From Oscillospiraceae bacterium (GTDB lineage: Bacteria > Bacillota > Clostridia > Oscillospirales > Oscillospiraceae), in contig JAQUZL010000070.1 in assembly GCA_028691385.1 (NCBI GenBank), positions 1 through 10,440 of the forward strand: a stretch of 10,440 bases of DNA. The letters are read 5' to 3'. The position numbers and the translations under genes were made by a program. Within the stretch, counting starts at the first letter, position 1; each line of letters begins with the position of its first letter. This document shows, in pieces, positions 1 to 6,326 of the stretch. The notes beneath the pieces were generated by a model that saw nothing but the letters and a program-made list of their open reading frames with translations, was not told the DNA's origin and did not search any database.

Positions 1-195
1 CTCTTTTCCGCGATTCTCACCGGCCTGCGCGACGCGGGCTATCACGTGAGCGACGTGGAGCATCTGGAAAACAACGTGCCGGAGGTCGTTCCGCTGAAGC
101 TGGAGGTGGAGCTTGGCGACCTGCGCGACCCGCCCGAGCAGGTGCTGCGTGTGCTGCGGGCAATTCCGGGCGTGTTCTACGCGGAGGATCTGTAA
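1..195 (+). CDS. C-terminal end of an unidentified protein with ACT-like tail (partial)
   Basis: Frame 1 is open from the window edge to a TAA at 193-195, giving the last 64 residues of a protein that starts outside the window. The tail reads as a beta-alpha-beta-beta-alpha-beta pattern: a helix around LTGLRDAGYHV, a strand PLKLEVELG, a helix PPEQVLRVLRAI, and a closing PGVFYAEDL strand. This resembles a small ACT-like regulatory domain. Similar tails end clostridial MgtC/SapB membrane proteins and also some amino-acid enzymes. I lean weakly to MgtC/SapB because of the 'aGy.v.dve' and 'ipGV' spacing, but no diagnostic catalytic or membrane part is visible, so the product stays unassigned. Codon use matches the neighbours. 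A strong terminator follows the stop codon directly. Confidence 0.75.
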   Translation, partial: LFSAILTGLRDAGYHVSDVEHLENNVPEVVPLKLEVELGDLRDPPEQVLRVLRAIPGVFYAEDL

Positions 196-226
196 AAAAA
201 GAAGGGCGCGTTCGCCCTTCTTTTTT
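194..226. terminator. Bidirectional intrinsic terminator between convergent genes
   Basis: An 8-bp GC-rich stem (GAAGGGCG at 201-208, CGCCCTTC at 213-220) with a CGTT loop is flanked by an A-run (194-200) and a T-run (221-226). The flanks extend the pairing and give a U-tract on either strand. It serves the + gene ending at 195 and the - gene ending at 246. Confidence 0.9.
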
Positions 227-245
227 CGCTTCGGCCCGATGGGCG

Positions 246-689
246 CTACAGCAGCTGTTCGAGCATGGCCAGGATGGCCTTGGCATGACCGGCTTCATCG
301 CCTGCCAAGCATGTAAACAGCGCCGCAGATTCCGGATCCTGCTCGGCCGCGGCGCGATAGGCCGCAGCGCCGGCCCGTTCGGCAAGATACCGCTCCCGCA
401 GCAGCGCGGTCATGCACCCGCTCAGCAGCGGGCACGACGGCGCAAGCTCCGGGCACGCGCCGGTCTTGACAAAATAGAGCGCCGTCAGGCGCTTGGCATG
501 GCACGCTTCGTCGCGCGCAATCGCGCGCAGCGAAGCCGCGCACGTGCCGCCGGTCATGGCGGCCAGTTTTTGATAGGTTGCGCAGTCCGATCGTTCATCG
601 GCGATCATCGCCTGCACATCCGGCTGCGGCTTTGTGCCGCCGGGCGCGGTGACCCGCGCCCAAATGGCGGCTTCGGATTCCTCTAACAT
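246..689 (-). CDS. Small Cys-rich ferritin-like (rubrerythrin-like) protein
   Basis: A 147-residue soluble protein that looks like a four-helix ferritin-like diiron domain without a rubredoxin domain. Two halves repeat the same pattern. The first is Glu32 ... Tyr39 ... DEACHAK (Glu61, His64); the second is Glu104 ... Tyr111 ... DEAGHAK (Glu132, His135). The Glu-to-ExxH spacings are 29 and 28 residues. Two Glu and two ExxH pairs are the expected ligands of a carboxylate-bridged diiron site. Members of this superfamily reduce peroxide or handle iron in anaerobes; the actual substrate here is unknown. Seven cysteines (36, 50, 63, 79, 86, 92, 127) are many for this size and do not form CxxC pairs. 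The ATG at 689 is supported by an AAGGGGG ribosome binding site about 8 nt upstream. The gene stands alone between two terminators. Confidence 0.85.
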   Translation of the reverse strand: MLEESEAAIWARVTAPGGTKPQPDVQAMIADERSDCATYQKLAAMTGGTCAASLRAIARDEACHAKRLTALYFVKTGACPELAPSCPLLSGCMTALLRERYLAERAGAAAYRAAAEQDPESAALFTCLAGDEAGHAKAILAMLEQLL

Positions 690-711
690 CGCAATTCCCC
701 CTTTCTGCCAG

Positions 712-741
712 ACTATGCCCGCGCCTTCCCCTTTGCGCCAA
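712..741 (-). promoter_or_regulatory. Weak candidate promoter of the ferritin-like gene
   Basis: On the - strand, TTGGCG (741-736) and CATAGT (717-712) are separated by 18 bp, about 22 bp before the ATG at 689. Both hexamers are poor matches. The site is proposed because the gene lies just downstream of the operon terminator and needs its own start. Confidence 0.3.
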
Positions 742-744
742 AAA

Positions 745-772
745 GGCTCTGCCGCAAGCTTGCGGCAGAGCC
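745..772. terminator. Perfect palindromic terminator at the end of the regulator-kinase-HtrA operon
   Basis: GGCTCTGCCGCAAG (745-758) is followed directly by its exact reverse complement (759-772), with A-run and T-run flanks on either side. The hairpin has about a 12-bp stem with an AGCT loop. It lies 16 bp after the HtrA stop codon, and the T-run works on either strand. It also insulates the ferritin-like gene from operon readthrough. Confidence 0.92.
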
Positions 773-787
773 TTTTTTATGGGGACG

Positions 788-2044
788 CTAAAAATTCGCC
801 GCGTCGCCCAGCGTGACCGTAAAATTATACAGCTTCCCGCCGCGATAAACCGTCAGCGTCACCGCGTCGCCCACCTGAAAGCCGTTCACAATGGCATTGA
901 CCGCCGGCACCGTGGACACGCCGGAGGCGTTGACGGAAATGATAATATCGCCCACCACCAGCCCCTGCGCGCCGGCGTCGGAGCCTTCGCTGATGGCCGA
1001 AACATACAGCCCATCCGGCAGGTGATAATACACCCGCGCGGCCATGGACAGCGCGGAAAGCGTCAAGCCCAGCGCGGGTCGGCCGGACACATAGCCCTTA
1101 TCCATGATTTCCACCACCACCGGCTGAATCACGCTGACCGGCACGGCAAAGCCGATGCCCTCCACACCGTCGGAATTATAGGTGCTGATCTTCATGGTAT
1201 TCATGCCCACCACCTGCCCATAGAGGTTGATGAGCGGCCCGCCGGAGTTGCCCTCGTTCAGCGCCGCGTCGGTCTGAATGACCGGCACCGAGCGCCCCTC
1301 GATTTCAATGTCCCGGTTGATGGCCGAAACAATGCCCTGGGTCATGGTGCCGCGCAGCTCCGCGCCCAGCGGATTGCCGATGGCCACCACCTGATCGCCC
1401 ACCTGCAGGGAATCGGTCTGGCAGAAGTCGGCAGGCGTGAGATTTTGCGCGTCCACCCACAAAACGGCGACGTCCGTCATGGCGTCCGTACCGACCACAT
1501 CCGCCGTCATGGTGGTGTCGTCGGAAAACAGCACCGTGATGGCGTCCGCGCCCTCAATGACATGATTGTTGGTCAGCAGGTAGCCGTCGTCGGAAAGCAC
1601 AATGCCGGTGCCAACCGCAGTGGCATAGCTGCCGGCGGCGGTAATGGTGACGACGCTGGGGATGGACTGCTGATAAATCTGCTTCAGGGAAAGCGCAGCG
1701 CTGCCATAGGTCGGCGCATCGCTTTCCGGCGCGGTGGTGATCTCCGGCTGCAGCGCGTCCGGCGGCGCAGCGTCTGACGGTGCTGCCTCGTCTGCCGACT
1801 GGGTTTCCGGCGTGTTCTGCTGCAGCACCCCGCCAGGATGCTGCTGGCTATCGCCGGGCTGCACCCGGATGATGACCGTGTTTTCCGACTGGTTAAAATA
1901 GCGCATGGCAATGCCATCAGCCAAAATTGCACCGATCACCAACACCGCCAGCACCGCCAGCGTTGTGAGCCGCCGCGCGATGCGGTCACCCTTACCGCCG
2001 GACAGCGCCGCGCACTCACACGGCTGTGTCTTTTTCTTGTCCAA
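788..2044 (-). CDS. htrA: Membrane-anchored HtrA/DegP-type serine protease with one PDZ domain
   Basis: A trypsin-fold envelope protease (S1C family) expected to degrade or refold damaged exported proteins on the outer face of the membrane. Numbered from the TTG at 2044: a short basic cytoplasmic segment; one membrane helix at about 28-45; a Pro/Ala/Gln/Asp-rich linker to about 117; the protease domain at about 120-315; and a single PDZ domain at about 325-415. The catalytic triad is His161 (TNNHVIEGAD), Asp191 (TDVAVLWV) and Ser267 (NEGNSGGPL). The open frame reaches a GTG at 2053, but the GGGAGG ribosome binding site (2058-2053) touches that codon, while it lies 8 nt from the TTG at 2044; I therefore prefer TTG. 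The start overlaps the end of the kinase gene by 29 nt, which suggests coupled translation. It is the last gene of the operon. B. subtilis CssRS likewise controls HtrA proteases; the link is suggestive only. Confidence 0.95.
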   Translation of the reverse strand: MDKKKTQPCECAALSGGKGDRIARRLTTLAVLAVLVIGAILADGIAMRYFNQSENTVIIRVQPGDSQQHPGGVLQQNTPETQSADEAAPSDAAPPDALQPEITTAPESDAPTYGSAALSLKQIYQQSIPSVVTITAAGSYATAVGTGIVLSDDGYLLTNNHVIEGADAITVLFSDDTTMTADVVGTDAMTDVAVLWVDAQNLTPADFCQTDSLQVGDQVVAIGNPLGAELRGTMTQGIVSAINRDIEIEGRSVPVIQTDAALNEGNSGGPLINLYGQVVGMNTMKISTYNSDGVEGIGFAVPVSVIQPVVVEIMDKGYVSGRPALGLTLSALSMAARVYYHLPDGLYVSAISEGSDAGAQGLVVGDIIISVNASGVSTVPAVNAIVNGFQVGDAVTLTVYRGGKLYNFTVTLGDAANF

Positions 2045-3497
2045 CCCGTTCACCTCCCGCTCGGGACTTCTTGTTTGCCAGCGTCACGGTGAACCGGAAC
2101 GCGGTCACGCCATCGCGGCTGGTGACCGTCACGGTTTCTCCGTGGCTCTGCAGCAGTGCTTTGACAATGTACAGACCCAGCCCCACGCCGTCCTTGTCCA
2201 CGGAGCGGCTCTTGTCCGTCTTGTGGAACCGATCAAAAATCAGCCGCAGCTCCTCCGGCGGAATCGTCGCGCCGGTGTTTTCCACAGTGACCAGCGCCTT
2301 CCCCTCCGCCTCGGTCAGGCCAAGGCGCAGATGCCCGCCCTCATTGCAGAACTTGACGGCGTTATCAAGCAGGTTAGAGGTGACCTGCGTGATGGTGTCG
2401 GGGTCGGCATAGCCAAAGACGTCGCCGTCGGGCAGCTCGGCCTCCACCTCCAAATGCTTGTCATTGATTTTCTTTTCATAGGTCAGCAGGGTGCTGCCCA
2501 GCAGCGCGCAGAGATTGAACTCTGTCTTTTGCACCGTAGCGCCCTGCCCGGACTGCAGGCGCGAAACCTCCAGCATGCTGCGCACCAGCCGGGAAAGGCG
2601 CTTGATTTCGCTGGAAACCGTCTGCAGGTATTCTTTTTCCCGCTCCGGCGGGATCGTGCCGTCCAAAATGCCGTCGATGAAGCCGCCGATGGTGGTCATG
2701 GGCGTTTTCAGCTCATGGCTCACATTGGCCACAAACTCGCTGCGGCGCATCTCCGCCTTTTCCATCGAATCCGCCATGGCGTTAAAGGCGCTTGCCAGCT
2801 CGTCCACCTCGCGTGCGCCGCGGCCGGTGGGCACGCGCACATCCAGCTCGCCCCCGCCAAAGCGGCACGCCGCCGCCGCCATGTTGGTCAGCGGCTCAAC
2901 CTGCCGCTTGGCGAACACCGAGGTAAGCGCCAATGCCAGAATCAACGCCAAAAACGCCGTGGTCAAAAACACGTTGATGGTGCGCTGCAAAAGATCCGTG
3001 ATCTGCGTGCAAGGCTCGGAAACCATGACAATCCCGATGGCAAGACCCGTGAGGTCAGAAGCAATCGGCACGGAAAGGGCATAGCGCGCATCGCTGTACA
3101 GGCCGTCGATGATGCCGGTGTCAAACTGGCTGCCGGTGGAAATCACGCGGTCTATGTAGCTCTGGTCTACGATTTTCCCCTTGTGCTCGCAGCTGATGCG
3201 GTCGCAGGAGCAGACGATGATCTTGCCATCCGGCGCGCAGACCACGATGTCTGTGTCGGACACGCTGGCGGCGTAGGTCATGCTCATCTGGAAATTCCAG
3301 TTGTCCTTGACCTCGCCGGCGGAGTCATAGGCCGCGGCGAGATCCGCCACGGCGGTGGCGTTGGTTTGCAGGGAGGTCTGCTCCTCCTGGGTCAGGTGGT
3401 TGAACAGCATGGTGCGGAACGCTGCGCCCAGCATCACAAAGCTCGCCAAAATCAGCGCGGCGGTCACCAAAAACTGCCGCATAAAACTCGATTTCAA
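2016..3497 (-). CDS. Membrane sensor histidine kinase (HAMP-HisKA-HATPase)
   Basis: A 493-residue two-component kinase. It has a membrane helix at about 8-28; an outside sensor domain at about 32-170; a second helix at about 174-195; HAMP at about 195-248; HisKA with phospho-acceptor His261 in NVSHELKTP; and a HATPase domain with N box NLLDNAVKF (375-383), F box FDRF (421-424) and G2 box GVGLGLYIVK (437-446). The G1 box reads NTGATI (407-412), with Asn where the adenine-contacting Asp usually sits; this variant is common among Firmicute kinases of this type. The sensor domain carries Cys87, Cys96, Cys98 and Cys103, a possible redox or metal feature. The start is TTG at 3497, 10 nt after AAAGGAGG (3515-3508); the next ATG at 3482 is 25 nt away and less likely. 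It follows the regulator gene by 23 bp and runs 29 nt into the HtrA gene. The stimulus is unknown. Confidence 0.95.
   Translation of the reverse strand: MKSSFMRQFLVTAALILASFVMLGAAFRTMLFNHLTQEEQTSLQTNATAVADLAAAYDSAGEVKDNWNFQMSMTYAASVSDTDIVVCAPDGKIIVCSCDRISCEHKGKIVDQSYIDRVISTGSQFDTGIIDGLYSDARYALSVPIASDLTGLAIGIVMVSEPCTQITDLLQRTINVFLTTAFLALILALALTSVFAKRQVEPLTNMAAAACRFGGGELDVRVPTGRGAREVDELASAFNAMADSMEKAEMRRSEFVANVSHELKTPMTTIGGFIDGILDGTIPPEREKEYLQTVSSEIKRLSRLVRSMLEVSRLQSGQGATVQKTEFNLCALLGSTLLTYEKKINDKHLEVEAELPDGDVFGYADPDTITQVTSNLLDNAVKFCNEGGHLRLGLTEAEGKALVTVENTGATIPPEELRLIFDRFHKTDKSRSVDKDGVGLGLYIVKALLQSHGETVTVTSRDGVTAFRFTVTLANKKSRAGGERVGQEKDTAV
2053..2058 (-). promoter_or_regulatory. Ribosome binding site that decides the HtrA start (TTG)
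   Basis: GGGAGG on the - strand lies inside the kinase coding sequence. Spacing is zero to the in-frame GTG at 2053 and 8 nt to the in-frame TTG at 2044, which favours the TTG. Confidence 0.65.
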
Positions 3498-3520
3498 GGC
3501 CGCACGGCCTCCTTTCCGGA

Positions 3521-4204
3521 TCAGGCGATTTCGAACTTATAGCCGACGCCCCAAACCGTTTTCAGATTCCACTGCTCGGACACGCCCTCCAGCTTTTCCC
3601 GCAGGCGCTTGATGTGCACGTCCACCGTGCGCGAATCGCCGAAATAGTCAAAGCCCCACACCTCGTCGAGCAGCTGATTGCGGGTATAGACGCGGTTCGG
3701 CGTGGATGCAAGGTGGTATAATAGCTCCATCTCCTTGGGCGGCGTGTCCACCCGTTTGCCGTCCACAATCAGCTCGAAGGAGTCCAAATCAATGACCAGC
3801 TTGTCAAAGGTCAGCCGCTTGGACGGCGCAGCCTCCTTTTCGCCGGTACGGCGCAGCACCGCCTCGATGCGCGCGAGCACCTCCTTCATCTCAAAGGGCT
3901 TGGTGATGTAGTCGTCCGCGCCCTGCTGCAGGCCGGACACCTTGTCGTCGGTTTCGCCCTTGGCCGTGAGCATGATGATGGGCGTGTCGCTCTCCTGCCG
4001 AATCGCGCGGCAAACCGCCCAGCCGTCCATGACCGGCATCATGACGTCCAGCAGCACAATATCCGGATGGAGCTTGTGATAGGCCTCAAGCCCCTTGCCG
4101 CCATCCGACGCCAATGCGGGCGAATAGCCCGCCTTTTCCAGATAGAGCCGCAAAAGCTCTGCAATGTTGTTGTCATCCTCGACAATCAGTACGCTTTTTC
4201 CCAT
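3521..4204 (-). CDS. OmpR/PhoB-family response regulator
   Basis: A 227-residue DNA-binding response regulator, the partner of the kinase downstream. The receiver domain (1-120) has acidic residues Asp10/Asp11, phospho-acceptor Asp53 in LLDVMMP, Thr80 (MLTAKGE) and Lys102 (ITKPF). The C-terminal winged helix (about 130-227) has the typical RVYTRNQLLDEVWG and RTVDVHIKRLREKL segments and ends GVGYKFEIA. An ATG at 4225 is in frame, but only the ATG at 4204 has a ribosome binding site (TTGGAGG, 8 nt upstream), so I start there. It is the first gene of the regulator-kinase-HtrA operon. Its promoter has three PhoP-box-like repeats, consistent with autoregulation. The family includes PhoP, WalR and CssR; the sequence alone does not say which response it controls. 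Confidence 0.96.
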   Translation of the reverse strand: MGKSVLIVEDDNNIAELLRLYLEKAGYSPALASDGGKGLEAYHKLHPDIVLLDVMMPVMDGWAVCRAIRQESDTPIIMLTAKGETDDKVSGLQQGADDYITKPFEMKEVLARIEAVLRRTGEKEAAPSKRLTFDKLVIDLDSFELIVDGKRVDTPPKEMELLYHLASTPNRVYTRNQLLDEVWGFDYFGDSRTVDVHIKRLREKLEGVSEQWNLKTVWGVGYKFEIA

Positions 4205-4272
4205 GGCGGTTTCCTCCAAAATCATTTCTAAATCCGCGCCATCCCGACTCGCGAATTTTGTTTTTCGAAGTT

Positions 4273-4278
4273 ATTATA
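4273..4278 (-). promoter_or_regulatory. -10 element of the response regulator operon promoter
   Basis: A perfect TATAAT (4278-4273, - strand) lies about 70 bp before the ATG at 4204. No good -35 sits 17 bp upstream. The closest, TTCACC (4303-4298), is 19 bp away and is also the last of three PhoP-box-like repeats. This architecture fits a promoter that depends on an activator. Confidence 0.7.
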
Positions 4279-4297
4279 CCGCATCTGATGCGCAAGC

Positions 4298-4326
4298 GGT
4301 GAATAATTTGTAAAATACTGTGTGAA
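4298..4326 (-). promoter_or_regulatory. Three TTHACA-like direct repeats (candidate PhoP/PhoB-class operator)
   Basis: On the - strand: TTCACA (4326-4321), TTTACA (4314-4309) and TTCACC (4303-4298), with starts 12 and 11 bp apart, so all on about the same helical face. B. subtilis PhoP boxes are TT(A/T/C)ACA repeats at about 11-bp period. The first two copies match that exactly and the third differs at one base. They lie directly upstream of the -10 of the regulator gene. Confidence 0.5.
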
Positions 4327-4373
4327 ACTAAGAAAGAAAAATCGTCAAAGCCCTTGATATTCCAACATTTTTC

Positions 4374-4402
4374 TTGCATCGGGGGCGCTTGTATGTTAGA
4401 AT
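4374..4402 (+). promoter_or_regulatory. typA promoter, extended -10
   Basis: TTGCAT (4374-4379) and TAGAAT (4397-4402) are separated by exactly 17 bp, with TGT just before the -10 (extended -10). Transcription is expected to start near 4409, giving a leader of about 40 nt before the ATG at 4448. Confidence 0.8.
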
Positions 4403-4447
4403 ATCCAATTGTGAATACATACGTTTTCCATGAAGGGAGCGCCAAAT

Positions 4448-6271
4448 ATGGCTGCAAGAGAGAATATCCGCAATATCGCAATTATCGCCCACGTTGACCA
4501 CGGCAAAACGACTCTGGTCGATGAAATGCTGAAACAAGGCGGCATCTACCGCGAAAACCAGGCCGTCGTCGACCGCGTGATGGACTCCGGGGATCTGGAG
4601 CGGGAGCGCGGCATTACCATCCTGGCAAAAAACACCGCCATCCACTATAAAGACACCAAAATCAACATCGTTGACACCCCGGGACACGCCGATTTTGGCG
4701 GCGAGGTGGAACGCATTCTGAAGATGGTCAACGGCGTCATCCTGCTGGTGGACGCGGCCGAGGGTCCCATGCCCCAGACCCGGTTCGTGCTGAGCAAGGC
4801 GCTCGACCTTGGCCACAAGGTGATCGTTGTCATCAACAAGATCGACCGTCCCGACGCCCGCATCAGCGAGGTTTGCGACGAGGTGCTCGAGCTGCTGCTG
4901 GATCTCAACGCCACCGAGGAGCAGTTTGATTCCCCGACGCTGTTCGCCTCCGCCCGCGAGGGCATCTGCTCGTTCTCCGCCGACGTCGCAGGCGCCAACT
5001 TTGAGCCGCTGTTCGATACGATCGTGGACTATATTCCGGCGCCCGAGGGGGACAAAGACGGCCCTCTGCAGATGCTGGTCTCCTCCATCGACTACAACGA
5101 ATATGTCGGCCGCATCGGCATCGGCCGCATCGAGCGCGGCACGATTCGCCAGAATCAGGACGTCATCATCTGCGACTATCACAACGCCGAGCAGCGCGAC
5201 AAGGGAAAAATCGTGGCGCTGTACGAGTTTGACGGACTTGCGCGCAGACCCATTGAATCCGCGTCTGCGGGCGAAATCGTCGCCTTTTCCGGCATGAGCG
5301 ACGTCACCATCGGCCACAGCCTCTGCGCGCCCGACGCCGTAGAGCCGCTGCCGTTCGTGAAAATTTCCCCGCCCACTATCGAAATGACCTTCTCGGTCAA
5401 CGATAGCCCGTTTGCCGGTCGCGAGGGCAAATTTGTCACCTCGCGCAACCTGCGCGACCGTCTGGACAAGGAGCTTTTGAAGGACGTGTCCCTGCGCGTG
5501 TCCGAGCAGGGCACCGACGCCTTCAACGTGGCTGGCCGCGGCGAAATGCACCTGTCCATTTTGATTGAAACCATGCGCCGCGAGGGCTATGAGTTCCAGG
5601 TTTCCACCCCGCGCGTGCTGACCCAGGAGATTGACGGCAAGCTCTGCGAGCCGATTGAGAAGCTGATCTGCGACATCCCCGAGGGCAGCGTCGGTGCGGT
5701 CATCGAAAAAATCGGCTACCGCAAGGGTGACCTGCTGTCCATGACCCCCATCGGAAGCCGCATGCGTCTGGAGTTCTCCATTCCGGCGCGCGGCCTGTTC
5801 GGCTATCGCAACGAGTTCCTCACCGATACCAAGGGCGAGGGCATCATGAGCTCCGTGTTTGATTCCTACGCCCCCATGAAGGGCGAAATCGACCGCCGCG
5901 CGGTCGGCTCGCTGGTCGCCTTTGAAACCGGCGTCGCCGTGGCCTATGGCCTGTTCAACGCACAGGATCGCGGCGTTCTGTTCATCGGCTCCGGCACGGA
6001 CGTCTATGCCGGCATGGTGGTCGGCCAGTGCGCCCGCAATGAGGATATGGCGGTCAATATCTGCAAGAAGAAGCAGCTGACCAACATGCGCTCGGCCGGT
6101 GCAGACGAATCGCTGCGTCTGGTAACGCCGCGCAACATGAGCTTGGAGCAGTGCCTGGAGTTCCTCGCGGACGACGAGCTTCTGGAGGTCACGCCGAAGA
6201 ACCTGCGCATCCGTAAGCGCATCCTTGACCACGCTACCCGCATGAGAAATGTGATGAAAACGCGCCAGTAA
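4448..6271 (+). CDS. typA: Ribosome-associated translational GTPase TypA/BipA
   Basis: A 607-residue translational GTPase of the EF-G/LepA superfamily. It binds the 70S ribosome and is linked to ribosome assembly, cold and stress growth. G1 is AHVDHGKT (14-21); the switch I Thr57 is in RGITI; G3 is DTPGH (76-80); G4 is NKID (130-133); G5 is the SAR segment near 170. It is followed by domain II, two EF-G III/V-like domains (AGRGEMHLSILIETMRREG is typical) and the TypA C-terminal domain, ending RIRKRILDHATRMRN, a signature of the family. Full length for TypA. A frame-consistent ATG at 4430 exists, but GGGAG (4435-4439) sits 8 nt before the ATG at 4448, and MAARENIRNIAIIAHVDHG is the usual N-terminus. 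Monocistronic: own promoter, own terminator, divergent from the regulator operon. Confidence 0.98.
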   Translation: MAARENIRNIAIIAHVDHGKTTLVDEMLKQGGIYRENQAVVDRVMDSGDLERERGITILAKNTAIHYKDTKINIVDTPGHADFGGEVERILKMVNGVILLVDAAEGPMPQTRFVLSKALDLGHKVIVVINKIDRPDARISEVCDEVLELLLDLNATEEQFDSPTLFASAREGICSFSADVAGANFEPLFDTIVDYIPAPEGDKDGPLQMLVSSIDYNEYVGRIGIGRIERGTIRQNQDVIICDYHNAEQRDKGKIVALYEFDGLARRPIESASAGEIVAFSGMSDVTIGHSLCAPDAVEPLPFVKISPPTIEMTFSVNDSPFAGREGKFVTSRNLRDRLDKELLKDVSLRVSEQGTDAFNVAGRGEMHLSILIETMRREGYEFQVSTPRVLTQEIDGKLCEPIEKLICDIPEGSVGAVIEKIGYRKGDLLSMTPIGSRMRLEFSIPARGLFGYRNEFLTDTKGEGIMSSVFDSYAPMKGEIDRRAVGSLVAFETGVAVAYGLFNAQDRGVLFIGSGTDVYAGMVVGQCARNEDMAVNICKKKQLTNMRSAGADESLRLVTPRNMSLEQCLEFLADDELLEVTPKNLRIRKRILDHATRMRNVMKTRQ

Positions 6272-6282
6272 TGGCGAAAATG

Positions 6283-6326
6283 CAGCGGCACGGGCGAACT
6301 TCGCCCGTGCCGCTGTTGATTTTTTT
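6283..6326. terminator. typA terminator
   Basis: A 14-15 bp perfect stem (6283-6297 with 6301-6315, core GGCACGGGCG/CGCCCGTGCC) with a 3-5 nt loop is followed by TTGATTTTTTTA. It is strong for the + strand. The - strand has only a short TTTT after the stem, so it may also end the convergent kinase-like gene, less efficiently. The T-run runs into the stop codon of that gene at 6325. Confidence 0.92.

Noticed and set aside
779..1777. Long + strand open frame opposite the HtrA gene
   Set aside because: It is antisense to a gene with an intact catalytic triad. Its translation is rich in His/Arg/Gly with no domain, and such frames are common by chance in GC-rich coding DNA.
1740..1860. Repetitive-looking GC-rich stretch within the HtrA gene
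   Set aside because: It encodes the Pro/Ala/Gln/Asp linker between the membrane anchor and the protease domain. There are no true repeat units and no sign of a CRISPR array.
1905..3542. Open frame of about 545 codons on the + strand opposite the histidine kinase
   Set aside because: The - strand encodes a complete kinase with all motifs. The antisense translation is low-complexity-like (His, Arg, Gln, Ala) and has no ribosome binding site.
4205..4225. Seven-residue extension of the response regulator from the ATG at 4225
   Set aside because: There is no ribosome binding site before it, while GGAGG sits 8 nt before the ATG at 4204, and MGKSVLIVEDD is the normal N-terminus.
4430..4447. Six-residue N-terminal extension of TypA from the ATG at 4430
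   Set aside because: The ribosome binding site GGGAG lies between the two ATG codons and is correctly spaced only for 4448.
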